Assembly (NCBI RefSeq): GCF_002019595.1
Contig: NZ_KV917369.1
Span: 406,458 to 470,457 of the forward strand
DNA: 64,000 nt
Direction of reading: 5' to 3'
DNA from: Priestia abyssalis
GTDB taxonomy: Bacteria; Bacillota; Bacilli; Bacillales; Bacillaceae_H
Shown: piece after piece, positions 17,271-25,939 of the stretch
Layout: every line of letters begins with the position of its first letter
Numbering within the stretch: position 1 is the first letter of the stretch
The notes under the pieces: generated by a model
What the model was told of the DNA's origin: nothing
Database searches by the model: none
What the model saw: the letters and a program-made list of their open reading frames with translations, nothing else
Made by a program: the position numbers and the translations under genes

Positions 17271-17420
17271 TTGTCAAAACTCGACATAATTTGCTATATT
17301 ATTAACGTGAAGTTTATCACAAACAAACATATACCCCTTTGTTTGACCGTGAAAAATTTCTCCCATCCCCTTGTTGTCTTAAGACAAACAAAAAAGACCC
17401 GGATTTCCGGGTCTTTTTTG
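17271..17420 (+). promoter_or_regulatory. Candidate promoter followed by a terminator, no ORF
   Basis: TTGTCA (17271-17276) and TATATT (17295-17300), 18 bases apart, point rightward. About 90 bases later a perfect hairpin with AAAAAAGACCCGG and CCGGGTCTTTTTT (17389-17420) closes the stretch. No supported ORF starts in between; a 97-codon reading crosses the terminator and enters yjbH. This is compatible with a small RNA of about 110 nt, or with a chance promoter ahead of the yjbH terminator. Confidence 0.3.
17389..17420 (-). terminator. yjbI-yjbH operon terminator
   Basis: CAAAAAAGACCCGG pairs with CCGGGTCTTTTTTG around ATTT, five bases after the yjbH stop on the minus strand. It is symmetric enough to work in both directions. 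Confidence 0.85.
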
Positions 17421-17424
17421 TTTA

Positions 17425-18306
17425 TTAGCTCTCAATATACTTCCAAAACGTTCCGTATTTAACAGGCACCTGTTCAACTTTTTGCTGCAGCTGCATTTTT
17501 TTCAGCTCCCGTTCCGCATCTTTTGTCGAAACGTCGTAGACGACGGCTACTTCTGTTGTCGCTACGAACTTAAAATACTGTAAAAACATATTTAAAGGGG
17601 GCAACGATGAAGGAGAGGGCTGATATCCCAACATTTCATGAAGAATTTGTACATACATCTCATATGGGTAGCATCCCGTCACTTTAATTCCTTCCTCTTC
17701 CACATCTTCATTAAAGAACACGAGAGTCGGAATTTCTTGCACATCCATTTCTCCTGTGATTTTTCCATCACACTGAAACGCTTTTGCGGCACTTTCAGAG
17801 CGCAAATCTTTATGGAACTCAGCTATATCTAATCCTATTTCTTGTGCACATTGCATTAGTACATTTTCATCTGAAATATTTTGCTTTTCTAAAAAGACGA
17901 CTTCTTGTACTTTTCGTAAAAAGCGAAGGCCTTGCCGCTTCCCTTGCAATCCCGCTGCTTTGATCGCAATGGAGGCTGCATACGGAGAGGAAATCGGATT
18001 TTCCAGCCATAGATTTCCATCGCAAGACATTCCTGAACGACTTGCTGTTCGTTCCCATACACGCGCCATATCTTCAAATTGTTGCTTTGGTCTTGTATTT
18101 AAAGTTGTTAAACGTCCACTCAGCACATGTTTTAAAGTGAAAAATTGTCCATACTCAATTTGAAGTTTCTTTACAATTGGTTCAAGTGCCCAGCACTCAG
18201 GACATAAAGGGTCGATGAAAAAATAAATTTCCAACGGTTTCTTATTCGAACCCTGACAGAGCTGTGACAGAGAGTAAGAAGGGTTAGAGAAATCTTGAAC
18301 ACTCAA
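17425..18306 (-). CDS. yjbH: ClpXP adaptor YjbH (Spx degradation)
   Basis: Thioredoxin-fold (DsbA-like) adaptor that binds Spx and presents it to ClpXP, keeping Spx low without stress. The 293 residues contain [14 protein letters not shown] (CPEC near 35-38) followed by the DsbA-like helical insert. B. subtilis YjbH has a Cys/His-rich N-terminus reported to bind zinc. In this protein the first 34 residues have one Cys and no His, so that part may differ in function. The start is TTG, with its AAGGAA site inside the last codons of yjbI two bases upstream, indicating coupled translation. spx is in the same window, 9 kb away. Confidence 0.93.
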   Translation of the reverse strand: MSVQDFSNPSYSLSQLCQGSNKKPLEIYFFIDPLCPECWALEPIVKKLQIEYGQFFTLKHVLSGRLTTLNTRPKQQFEDMARVWERTASRSGMSCDGNLWLENPISSPYAASIAIKAAGLQGKRQGLRFLRKVQEVVFLEKQNISDENVLMQCAQEIGLDIAEFHKDLRSESAAKAFQCDGKITGEMDVQEIPTLVFFNEDVEEEGIKVTGCYPYEMYVQILHEMLGYQPSPSSLPPLNMFLQYFKFVATTEVAVVYDVSTKDAERELKKMQLQQKVEQVPVKYGTFWKYIES

Positions 18307-18308
18307 GG

Positions 18309-18710
18309 TTAGTTTCCTTCCTCGTCGGTATCTTCCGGTGTATTGATCATGTGCTGGGCAGTTAATACAAGACGTTGGAAAAATTGGGTGCGAAGTTCTC
18401 CTTCAAGTCCCACTTCGTCCATAGCTTCACTCATACAATTCAGCCATGCTTTAGCTCTTGATGGTGTAATAGGAAATGGCAAGTGCCGGGCGCGCATCAT
18501 CGGATGCCCATGCTCTTCTGTATAGAGAGACGGACCTCCCAGGTATTGAGTCAAAAATTGCTTTTGTTTGCGAGCCGTTTCTGTTAAGTCAGGCGGAAAA
18601 ATCGGGATAAGTTCAGGATGATTTCCTACTCGTTTATAAAACGCATCTACAAGCCTTGTTAACATCTTCTCACCAATCGCATCATAGGGCGTATACATTT
18701 GATTCGTCAT
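18309..18710 (-). CDS. yjbI: Truncated hemoglobin YjbI (group II, HbO)
   Basis: Small 2-on-2 heme protein of 133 aa. Visible heme-pocket residues: the proximal His in [12 protein letters not shown], the B10 Tyr in VDAFYKRVG, and the group II Trp in RAKAWLNCM. Together these mark the HbO class. It is first gene of the yjbI-yjbH pair, with a good AAAGGAG ribosome site. In Staphylococcus and Bacillus the same pairing is known and YjbI has been tied to peroxide protection. Oxygen or peroxide chemistry here is inferred from family. Confidence 0.95.
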   Translation of the reverse strand: MTNQMYTPYDAIGEKMLTRLVDAFYKRVGNHPELIPIFPPDLTETARKQKQFLTQYLGGPSLYTEEHGHPMMRARHLPFPITPSRAKAWLNCMSEAMDEVGLEGELRTQFFQRLVLTAQHMINTPEDTDEEGN

Positions 18711-19086
18711 GTCGATAACTCCTTTAAACCTATTGTTCGCGAAAACAGTTCTTATCTTTAACGGGTAATAAGACCCTTGCTGAATAAAGTTTCCTTTATT
18801 GTATCAACGCCATGGTAATATCTCAAACTATTCGCTTGCTCACTTTTCTTTCGCTCCAACCAATGGTACAATTTTCGCTTCCAAACAAGAATAGGTCGTG
18901 TTGTGACATCAGCTTAGCTCGTCCATCTTTTAGAGCCGCTTCTCACTAAAAGGTTTCTTTATTTTCAGGCTGGAGAAAGAACGGATATCCCTTGTTAGGA
19001 TATGTATGGTCAGCGTTTCTCAATCAAAAAAACCTTTTGAATCTTTGCGTGCAGCAAGCATAAGAATCAAAAGGAAGATTGTCATG
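18711..19086. other. Intergenic region between yjbI and yjbJ
   Basis: 376 bases with no supported gene. The left part must carry the yjbI promoter (minus strand). The right end holds a terminator (about 19033-19074) for the yjbK-yjbJ operon: CCTTTTGA and TCAAAAGG arms, followed on the minus strand by TTTTTTTGATT. Confidence 0.5.
19033..19074 (-). terminator. yjbK-yjbJ operon terminator
   Basis: Minus-strand stem CCTTTTGATTCTTATGC / GCAAAGATTCAAAAGG with a few mismatches, followed by TTTTTTTGATT, shortly after the yjbJ stop. Confidence 0.7.
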
Positions 19087-19722
19087 TTATGTTAAATAGG
19101 TATTGGTAATTTTTTGAACATACCGCTGCGTTTCTTTGAAAGGAGGAATTCCTCCGTATTTATCAACGTTGCCTGGGCCGGCATTATAAGCCGCAAGTGC
19201 CAAGGAGAGGTTACCGTCATATTTATCAAGCATCTGCCGCAAATATTTTGCTCCTCCGCTAATATTTTGCATAGGATCATATGGGTCTGTTACACCGAGA
19301 TAACGGGCGGTACTCGGCATTAGCTGCATAAGTCCCATGGCCCCTGCCTGACTTTTTGCTTTCGGATTAAAATTCGATTCATGACGGATGACAGATTTAA
19401 GCAATTTAGGATCTAAATTATATGCTTGAGCTGTTTTTTCAATCATCCCTTCCATACTGGACCCCTGTGAAACAGGAACTGCGGGTGGAGTTGGCTGTGC
19501 CGTTTTGCTCATTACTGCTCCTGTTTTAAAGGGGAGGAAGGAAGAATATGAAGAAAGAGGCTGGATATTTGCTTTCTTTACAGGCTCTTCCTGATCGGTA
19601 AGGAGCTGCTGCAGCACTTCTTGAAACATTGATGTATTCGCATTGGAAGGGGAAACAGGTGTCCCTGAAAAGCTGCGAAGAGCTTGTAATTCAAGTAAGG
19701 TTTTCAAAGATTGAACGTCCAT
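19087..19722 (-). CDS. yjbJ: Lytic transglycosylase YjbJ (CwlQ-type)
   Basis: Peptidoglycan-cleaving SLT-domain enzyme, 211 aa. The first 100 residues are a low-complexity Ser/Pro/Gln region without a cleavable signal. The SLT domain starts near 100: KLLKSVIRHESNFNPKAKS (catalytic Glu in RHESNF), then GAMGLMQLMPSTARYLG, and the closing NLSLALAAYNAGPGNVDKYGG. B. subtilis YjbJ/CwlQ is reported to have transglycosylase and muramidase activity; this protein is somewhat longer at the N-terminus. No signal peptide is obvious, so export may be signal-less, as for related enzymes. It starts two bases after yjbK on the same strand. Confidence 0.92.
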   Translation of the reverse strand: MDVQSLKTLLELQALRSFSGTPVSPSNANTSMFQEVLQQLLTDQEEPVKKANIQPLSSYSSFLPFKTGAVMSKTAQPTPPAVPVSQGSSMEGMIEKTAQAYNLDPKLLKSVIRHESNFNPKAKSQAGAMGLMQLMPSTARYLGVTDPYDPMQNISGGAKYLRQMLDKYDGNLSLALAAYNAGPGNVDKYGGIPPFKETQRYVQKITNTYLT

Positions 19723-19724
19723 GC

Positions 19725-20315
19725 TTATTCCTCGCTTATTTGTGAGTATTTCAATTGGTAAAATCGTCGGATTTTATTTTCTGTATGCCGAATCGGAATA
19801 CAGAATTGTTCAAGCAAATCGTTAAATTGCTGTTTGCCAACGTGGAAATCAGCGGCTTCAAATTCCAATTCATAATCATCCTTATTTAAATAGAAACTAT
19901 GGTCTAACACAAGAAGTCCATCTTTATATGGAAGTTGTGACCGTTTGGTTGCCAATGTTCCGAAATGAACGAGCCGAGTGACATCGATACCAAGCTGTTG
20001 AATGAGGCCTGCGATTTCGCCTGTTATCGCTGCGTCACCGTCTAACAGCGTGGCCGCTTCTTGAGTAGACAGAGACTGATGGGATTCCAGCAACCCGTCA
20101 TTATAGGGCTGCTTTAATGTCAGCGTATATATCTCTTTCTTTTTCCGAATTCTTAGGGCAGTCCCATGATTTTTTAAAGAAAACTCAGGTGTATCAAAAT
20201 AATGATTTTCTTGTGTAATGAAATCGTCCTCTTTTACGGAAAAATGAGAGGCGAGCCTGTGAAATTCTTCTTCTGTCAGTAAATTTTTAAACTCAATTTC
20301 TAATTCTTGTTTCAT
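19725..20315 (-). CDS. yjbK: CYTH-domain protein YjbK (triphosphate tunnel family)
   Basis: Member of the CYTH superfamily, whose eight-stranded tunnel binds triphosphates and divalent metal. The signature ExExK is at the N-terminus (ELEIEFKNLL, residues 4-13). Later strands carry the expected charged residues: TALRIRKKKEIYTLTLKQP near 50-68 and DYELEFEAADF near 145. Length 196 aa is right for the family. Some members are inorganic triphosphatases or thiamine triphosphatases; the substrate here is not known. It leads the operon with yjbJ, separated by two bases, with an AAAGGAC ribosome site, and diverges from yjbL-yjbM. Confidence 0.9.
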   Translation of the reverse strand: MKQELEIEFKNLLTEEEFHRLASHFSVKEDDFITQENHYFDTPEFSLKNHGTALRIRKKKEIYTLTLKQPYNDGLLESHQSLSTQEAATLLDGDAAITGEIAGLIQQLGIDVTRLVHFGTLATKRSQLPYKDGLLVLDHSFYLNKDDYELEFEAADFHVGKQQFNDLLEQFCIPIRHTENKIRRFYQLKYSQISEE

Positions 20316-20420
20316 AAAGCTTGTCCTTTCTTCTATTAAGTATGTGTTGTTCCTATTATCCCATACCCCGTCCTTATGTTAAAATAAAAAACGAATTGGA
20401 TTGCTGGGAGGAGTTTATAT

Positions 20421-20810
20421 ATGAAAAAACGAATTGAAGTGATAGAAAGTTATATCGAACAGGAGCATTTATATTTAGCTGCACAACCATTTGAGGCAGA
20501 GATTCAGGAAATCCGCGATGCCGCCCAAATGATTACAGATTCCGATAATCTATCATTTATCTATATTATCGACGTTAACGATCAATTTGTTTACGTGAGT
20601 GTACCTGAAAAGAATTGGTCTCATTTAAAGGAGGCCCTTGATCGTGAGTACGGCGTATATCTAAAACTGAATAATCACACTTTACAATTGGAAAGTTTTT
20701 TAGATGAGCTTCGTTATTTAATCGAGAACATTGAAGGAAACGCTAACTACGGAGAGAAAATGGTCTCGGCGGTGGAAGAGATTTTTTTAGCTCGTGAGGA
20801 CGAATCATAA
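20421..20810 (+). CDS. yjbL: Conserved protein YjbL
   Basis: A 129-residue acidic protein occupying the yjbL position, directly upstream of the alarmone synthetase gene. No catalytic motif is visible. Predicted alternation of strands and helices (FIYIIDVNDQFVYVSVPE near 45-62) suggests a small alpha/beta fold. The start ATG follows GGGAGGAG. The 53-base gap to yjbM suggests co-transcription. Function unknown. Confidence 0.85.
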   Translation: MKKRIEVIESYIEQEHLYLAAQPFEAEIQEIRDAAQMITDSDNLSFIYIIDVNDQFVYVSVPEKNWSHLKEALDREYGVYLKLNNHTLQLESFLDELRYLIENIEGNANYGEKMVSAVEEIFLAREDES

Positions 20811-20863
20811 AAAAAGAGCAGATTCGTTTTGTTAGTATTGGCAGATTGGGGGACATATTAGCA

Positions 20864-21496
20864 ATGGTACAGCATTGGGATTTATTTTTGGCTCCTTATA
20901 AACAGGCAGTAGAAGAGCTGAAGGTGAAATTGAAAGGGATGCGCTCACAATTTGAAATGCAGTCAACAAATTCACCAGTTGAATTTGTCACAGGCAGGGT
21001 AAAACCGATTCCAAGCATTTTAGATAAAGCGGCAAGAAAAGGAATCCCTCTTGATAAGCTGGAAGAAGAGATGCAAGATATAGGCGGCTTACGAATGATG
21101 TGTCAATTCGTTGATGACATTAAAACGGTTGTGAAAATGCTTCGCCAGCGAACGGATTTTGAAATTGTAGAAGAAAGGGATTATATTACCCAAAAAAAGG
21201 CGAGCGGTTATCGTTCGTATCATGTGGTTATCCGCTATCCTGTTCAGACCATTAACGGTGAGAAAAAAATCCTAATCGAAATTCAAATCCGTACATTAGC
21301 CATGAATTTTTGGGCCACGATTGAACATTCTTTAAATTATAAATACAGCGGAAATTTTCCTGAAGAGATTAAAGAAAGGCTTCATCGTGCAGCGGAAGCA
21401 GCCTTTCGATTAGATGAAGAAATGTCTCAAATTCGAGGCGAGATTCAGGAAGCGCAAGTTATTTTCTTACGTAAGCAAGAAAATGCAGAAGAATAG
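20864..21496 (+). CDS. yjbM: Small alarmone synthetase YjbM (SAS1/RelQ)
   Basis: Transfers pyrophosphate from ATP to GDP or GTP to make (p)ppGpp, without a hydrolase domain. The 210-residue protein matches RelQ-type synthetases. FVTGRVKPIPSILDKAARKG (ATP/G-loop region), GGLRMMCQFVDDI, GYRSYHVVIRYPV and IEIQIRTLAMNFWATIEHSLNYKY are all present, with the catalytic Asp in FVDD and Glu in EIQIRT. The C-terminal helices mediate tetramer formation in the family. I start at ATG 20864 (GGGGGA ten bases upstream), matching the usual N-terminus, rather than an in-frame TTG at 20846. Downstream is nadK, as in B. subtilis. Confidence 0.96.
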   Translation: MVQHWDLFLAPYKQAVEELKVKLKGMRSQFEMQSTNSPVEFVTGRVKPIPSILDKAARKGIPLDKLEEEMQDIGGLRMMCQFVDDIKTVVKMLRQRTDFEIVEERDYITQKKASGYRSYHVVIRYPVQTINGEKKILIEIQIRTLAMNFWATIEHSLNYKYSGNFPEEIKERLHRAAEAAFRLDEEMSQIRGEIQEAQVIFLRKQENAEE

Positions 21497-21603
21497 ACGA
21501 AAGAAAACATCATAGTGCTAATTCTGCAACGGTACATTCCGAGCAGCCAGCGTTTCAGGATTGAAAGGCAGGGGTAAGGAAAGAAATGGGATGGGGTGAA
21601 GAA

Positions 21604-22398
21604 ATGAAATTTGCCATTACGTCAAAAGGTGATCAAACTTCTAACATGCTAATGCAAAAGATGCGTACCTATTTACTGGATTTTCAACTGGAATATGATG
21701 AGAATCAGCCGGACATCGTTATCTCTGTGGGAGGCGACGGGACACTTCTGTATGCGTTTCATCGTTATCGGAATCGTCTAGATAAAACGGCTTTCATTGG
21801 AGTACATACAGGCCATTTAGGTTTTTATGCGGACTGGGTTCCGGAGGAAATTGAAAAAATGGTCATCGCGATTGCGAAAACTCCGTATCAAGTGGTGGAA
21901 TATCCTTTATTGGAAGTTATTATCCGTTATATAAACGGCAATCGCGAATCGCGTTATTTAGCTTTGAATGAATGTACAGTGAAGAGTGTAGAAGGTTCAC
22001 TTGTCATGAATTTAGAAATAAAGGGACAATTGTTTGAAACGTTCCGGGGAGATGGATTATGTATTTCGACTCCTTCAGGAAGTACAGCGTATAACAAATC
22101 TCTCGGAGGAGCCATCTTGCATCCTTCATTGGAAGCTTTTCAAATTGCGGAGATGGCGTCGATTAACAATCGAGTGTTCCGAACAATCGGTTCCCCGCTC
22201 ATTTTGCCGTCGCATCATACATGTATGTTGAAACCAATCAATGATGTGGACTATCAGATTACAATTGATCATCTTACTCTTTTACATAAGGATGTTAAAT
22301 CCATTCAATTTCGTGTTGCAGATGAAAAAATCCGATTTGCCCGCTTCCGTGCATTTCCGTTTTGGCAACGGGTAAGAGATTCATTCGTTTCTGACTAA
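21604..22398 (+). CDS. nadK: NAD kinase
   Basis: Phosphorylates NAD to NADP using ATP or polyphosphate; essential in B. subtilis (NadF/PpnKA, YjbN). The ATP/NAD site [13 protein letters not shown] is near residues 42-54, and the second motif NECTVKS... [21 protein letters not shown] near 140-165. The start ATG at 21604 has GGGGTGAAG upstream and gives the normal 264-residue length; an in-frame ATG 18 bases earlier is less likely. The gene lies about 110 bases after yjbM and ends in a strong terminator, so yjbL-yjbM-nadK is probably one transcript. Confidence 0.97.
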   Translation: MKFAITSKGDQTSNMLMQKMRTYLLDFQLEYDENQPDIVISVGGDGTLLYAFHRYRNRLDKTAFIGVHTGHLGFYADWVPEEIEKMVIAIAKTPYQVVEYPLLEVIIRYINGNRESRYLALNECTVKSVEGSLVMNLEIKGQLFETFRGDGLCISTPSGSTAYNKSLGGAILHPSLEAFQIAEMASINNRVFRTIGSPLILPSHHTCMLKPINDVDYQITIDHLTLLHKDVKSIQFRVADEKIRFARFRAFPFWQRVRDSFVSD

Positions 22399-22438
22399 GG
22401 AACGAGGCCGACAGATATACTTGTCGGCCTCGTTTCCT
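22397..22438 (+). terminator. yjbLM-nadK terminator
   Basis: AAGGAACGAGGCCGACA pairs with TGTCGGCCTCGTTTCCT around a short GATATACT loop; the stem overlaps the nadK stop codon. Confidence 0.88.
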
Positions 22439-22546
22439 AAAGGGGAATGGAAAACTGTATTCAAGCTGTTTTTGACTCATCCCTGCAAAATATTGAAAAT
22501 CCAACATCATTGTTTAACGAAGCTTTAAATGAAAGGAAAGAAAAGA

Positions 22547-23443
22547 ATGAGTGAACAGTTTACATTGACATGGACTGTAAGTGAAAAAGACTCCGGACGT
22601 TTAGTACGGGAGTTTTTAAAAGAGCACGACATTTCTAAAACAGCCTTAACGGATATTAAGTTTAATGGCGGAGATATTTTAGTAAATGGTGAGCATGTAA
22701 CCGTCCGTTATCCTCTGGAACGAGGGGATGTATTAACTGTTTTATTTCCTCCTGAAGTACCGAGCGAAGGGTTAGCGGCAGAAAATATCTCTCTTGATAT
22801 TGTGTATGAGGATGAGTACATATTAGTCATTAACAAACCATCCTTTTTATCAAGTATTCCGTCACGTGAACATCCAACTGGATCATTGAGCCATGCGCTG
22901 CTTCATTATTATGAAAATCAACATATTGCTTCGACCATTCATTTAGTGAGTCGGCTTGACCGTGACACATCGGGACTTTTAATTGTTGCCAAACATCGAT
23001 ATGTTCATCATTTATTTTCGAAAGAACAAAGAAATCATAACATTCATCGGACTTATCGGGCACTCGTTCACGGAATTCTTCCTGTTGATAATGGAACCAT
23101 TGATGCACCAATCGGACGAAAAAGCGAAAGCATTATTGAACGGGAAGTCCGTTCAGATGGGCAGCATGCGGTTACTCATTATGAAGTACTGGAGCGCTTG
23201 GATGATTGTACATATGTCCAATTAAAGCTGGAAACCGGCCGTACTCATCAAATTCGCGTTCATTTATCATATTTAGGCCATCCTCTCTTAGGAGATGAAT
23301 TGTATGGGGGAAGCAGGAACAAAATTGAACGCCAGGCTCTTCATAGTCATGAGCTGAATTTTTATCACCCTATTCTTCGAAAAGCCTTTTCTTTTAGGGC
23401 TGATATTCCGGAGGATATGAAGCGTCTTGTCCAAATAAGGTGA
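22547..23443 (+). CDS. yjbO: RluA/RluD-family pseudouridine synthase YjbO
   Basis: Converts specific uridines in RNA, probably 23S rRNA, to pseudouridine. An S4-like N-terminal domain (about 15-75, KTALTDIKFNGGDILVNGEHV) precedes the catalytic domain. The catalytic signature is HLVSRLDRDTSGLLIVAK near 130, with the invariant Asp in RLDRDT. RTHQIRVHLSYLGHPLLGDELYGG closes the core. The start ATG at 22547 is preceded by AAAGGAAAG; an upstream in-frame ATG at 22529 lacks a ribosome site. Which uridine is modified cannot be read from sequence. A terminator overlaps the stop. Confidence 0.94.
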   Translation: MSEQFTLTWTVSEKDSGRLVREFLKEHDISKTALTDIKFNGGDILVNGEHVTVRYPLERGDVLTVLFPPEVPSEGLAAENISLDIVYEDEYILVINKPSFLSSIPSREHPTGSLSHALLHYYENQHIASTIHLVSRLDRDTSGLLIVAKHRYVHHLFSKEQRNHNIHRTYRALVHGILPVDNGTIDAPIGRKSESIIEREVRSDGQHAVTHYEVLERLDDCTYVQLKLETGRTHQIRVHLSYLGHPLLGDELYGGSRNKIERQALHSHELNFYHPILRKAFSFRADIPEDMKRLVQIR

Positions 23444-23476
23444 TTCAAACGGTTATAATCCCGTTTGAATCACCTT
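23437..23476. terminator. yjbO/prpE convergent terminator
   Basis: AAGGTGATTCAAACGG pairs with CCGTTTGAATCACCTT; it includes the yjbO stop codon and sits between converging genes. Confidence 0.85.
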
Positions 23477-23511
23477 AAACTTTTCTGCCGTCTTATATTG
23501 CCGGGAACATA

Positions 23512-24255
23512 TTAATCATCAAATGAACGAAACTTTTCCGGGACATAAGGCATGGAAGATGAAACGGACACGATTTCCTGTTCCGGGTAACAAAAGGCGG
23601 TCAATTTCCCGCCGAATACCGCTCCTGTATCAATGTTTATCGTACTGTTTATTTTCCGAGGCTCTTTGACAGGAGTATGTCCGTAAACAATAAGGGATTT
23701 CCCTTTGTAATGCTGTGCCCAGTCGCGGCGAACCGGTGATCCGTCCGGATGGGTTTCCCCTGTAATGTCCCCATAAAAAACAAATGTTTTAACCTTTTGA
23801 TTGAACTTTCCGATGTAATCTTCGCGAATGCCGGCATGAGCGACAATGACTTTATTGTTATCAAGCTGTAAATAAAGGGGCGCACTTTCATATAATTCCA
23901 TGAATTGATGACGAATGGCTGTTCGATCGGCGGAGGAAAGATCCTCATATTCTGCAACTGTTGTTTCTAATCCGTGAGAAATTTGGACTTTGTTTCCAAG
24001 AAAAAAGCGGTATAACTTATTACAATGATTTCCAGGGCAGTAATGAGCCTCCTTCTCTTGGATGACAAGCTTATGTACGATACGAATGACTTCTAAAGAA
24101 CGCGGCCCTCTATCTGTTAAATCTCCTACAAATACTAGCTGTCGGCCATTTGGATGTTTTGGCAGCCCCTGTTCCCAAGAGTATCCCAGTTTTTTTGTTA
24201 GTTGTACAAACTCTTTGTGGCATCCGTGAATGTCTCCAATGATATCGAATTTCAT
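23512..24255 (-). CDS. prpE: Bis(5'-nucleosyl)-tetraphosphatase PrpE
   Basis: Metallophosphatase of the PPP family that splits Ap4A asymmetrically. In B. subtilis PrpE also influences spore germination. Signature metal and phosphate motifs are present: [12 protein letters not shown] (5-16), [12 protein letters not shown] (42-53) and CPGNHCNKL (near 73). The later His residues occur in [10 protein letters not shown] and [10 protein letters not shown]. Length 247 aa is typical. A GAAAGGACGG ribosome site lies upstream. It converges with yjbO and diverges from mgtE. Confidence 0.95.
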   Translation of the reverse strand: MKFDIIGDIHGCHKEFVQLTKKLGYSWEQGLPKHPNGRQLVFVGDLTDRGPRSLEVIRIVHKLVIQEKEAHYCPGNHCNKLYRFFLGNKVQISHGLETTVAEYEDLSSADRTAIRHQFMELYESAPLYLQLDNNKVIVAHAGIREDYIGKFNQKVKTFVFYGDITGETHPDGSPVRRDWAQHYKGKSLIVYGHTPVKEPRKINSTINIDTGAVFGGKLTAFCYPEQEIVSVSSSMPYVPEKFRSFDD

Positions 24256-24531
24256 CTAAATCCGTCCTTTCAACAAAATAAAATAGCGGGCTATTTGTGT
24301 AAACTATAGAAGGATGTTGAAACAGGCGAATGGATCTAGGAAATGCCAAAAGCCGTCGCCTTTAAGTATTGTTACCGTATTGCTTCTCATTATATCAACT
24401 GCAATGACAAAATGGTTACAATTAGTCCGGCAGATTTTTACATGTTCGTTAAGATTGAAGGATATTAGTTGCATTTTCCTTCTGGTTCATAATAAAGTTA
24501 AATGAGTTTCCAATCGGAAAGGGGGGAGAAA
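24256..24531. other. prpE-mgtE intergenic region
   Basis: 276 bases. An M-box magnesium riboswitch would be expected upstream of many mgtE genes, but I could not find its conserved segments. The stretch otherwise looks unstructured. Confidence 0.4.
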
Positions 24532-25905
24532 ATGGGCCGTTCTGATGAAAAAGAATGGTGGGAATCAACCGAGAAGACCTTGCTTCAGTTGTTGGAAGAA
24601 CAAAAAATCGATGAGTTTCGGGGAGAATTTCTCGTTCTTCCATCTTACGATCAGGCTAAGTTTTATGCTGAATTGGAAGAGGAGCAAAGACTTCAGCTTT
24701 ATCGTTTTTTATCTGCTGCTGAAGTAGCCTATATTTTTGAGACGCTGGAAGTGCCGGAGGACGAATATCAGCAGTTATTATCGGCCATGCATCCAACCTT
24801 TGCTGCTGACATGCTTTCACATATGTATGCCGATGATGCGGTCGATGTCCTGAACGAACTTGATAAAGAGCAAGTCGCTAGTTATTTAACGATTATGAAT
24901 AACGAGGCTGCACAAGAAATCAAAGAATTGCTTCACTATGAAGAGTACACAGCCGGCAGTATCATGACAACGGAGTTTATTGCCATCAAGGCAAATCAAA
25001 CAGTACGGTCGGCGATGCACATTTTAAAGAGAGAAGCGCCGGAAGCGGAGACCATTTACTATATATACGTAATTGATGATGAAAGAAAGCTTGTAGGCGT
25101 CGTGTCCCTTCGTGATCTCATCGTCTCAGATGACGAAGTGATGATAGCCGACATCATGTATAACCGAGTGGTTTCAGCGTCTGTTGCGGAGGACCAAGAA
25201 GAGGTAGCGAAAAAAATGAGAGACTACAACTTCTTAGCTTTACCGGTTGTCGATTTTCAATATCACTTGCTCGGAATTATTACCGTAGATGATGTAATTG
25301 ACGTAATCGATGAAGAAGCTTCAGATGACTATTCGAAATTTGCGGCGGTCAGTGATGTTGATACACTGGATAAAGGCCCATTCAGTGCGGCACGCAAGCG
25401 ACTGCCTTGGCTTGTCATTTTGCTGTTTTTAGGAATGTTTACGGCAAGCCTTATTGGGAGATTTGAAGATACGCTGAATCAGGTCGCTATTTTAGCTGTC
25501 TTCATTCCGCTCATTGCCGGAATGGCAGGAAATACGGGCACACAGGCCCTGGCTGTGGCTGTCCGCGGTTTGGCAACAGGGGACGTGGAAAACGAGAGCA
25601 AGTGGAAACTGATTATAAGAGAAGCGGGCACAGGCCTGATTACAGGCGGTATATGCGGTATACTCGTGACGATTGTCGTCTATGTATGGCAAGGAGAAAT
25701 TTTTTTGGGTGTGCTCGTGGGAACTTCCATTTTTGCTACTTTGATTGTCGCCACGCTTGCCGGGGCACTCGTGCCTCTTATTATGCATCGGTTGAAAATT
25801 GATCCTGCTGTTGCATCGGGCCCTTTTATTACGACCATTAATGATATTATCAGTATTTTAATTTATTTTGGCTTGGCTACATTATTCATGGGTTATTTAC
25901 AATAA
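24532..25905 (+). CDS. mgtE: Magnesium transporter MgtE
   Basis: Mg2+ channel gated by intracellular magnesium, 457 aa. Order: N-terminal acidic superhelical domain (about 25-130), paired CBS domains (about 135-260, starting YTAGSIMTTEFIAIKANQT), plug helix, then five membrane helices from about 285. The pore signature is in the segment IPLIAGMAGNTGTQALAVAVRG near 330. The start ATG at 24532 is preceded by GGGGGGAG; an in-frame ATG at 24502 has no site. In B. subtilis mgtE lies elsewhere (ykoK), so its place between prpE and yjbQ differs. Confidence 0.96.
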   Translation: MGRSDEKEWWESTEKTLLQLLEEQKIDEFRGEFLVLPSYDQAKFYAELEEEQRLQLYRFLSAAEVAYIFETLEVPEDEYQQLLSAMHPTFAADMLSHMYADDAVDVLNELDKEQVASYLTIMNNEAAQEIKELLHYEEYTAGSIMTTEFIAIKANQTVRSAMHILKREAPEAETIYYIYVIDDERKLVGVVSLRDLIVSDDEVMIADIMYNRVVSASVAEDQEEVAKKMRDYNFLALPVVDFQYHLLGIITVDDVIDVIDEEASDDYSKFAAVSDVDTLDKGPFSAARKRLPWLVILLFLGMFTASLIGRFEDTLNQVAILAVFIPLIAGMAGNTGTQALAVAVRGLATGDVENESKWKLIIREAGTGLITGGICGILVTIVVYVWQGEIFLGVLVGTSIFATLIVATLAGALVPLIMHRLKIDPAVASGPFITTINDIISILIYFGLATLFMGYLQ

Positions 25906-25939
25906 TTATGTTTATGTATTAAAGAAAGGAGGACTTTAT

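Noticed and set aside
17169-17462. A 97-codon plus-strand frame
   Set aside because: It crosses a strong terminator and enters the 3' end of yjbH on the opposite strand, with no ribosome site.
24256-24531. M-box magnesium riboswitch upstream of mgtE
   Set aside because: The conserved M-box segments were not found in the 276 bases before the gene.
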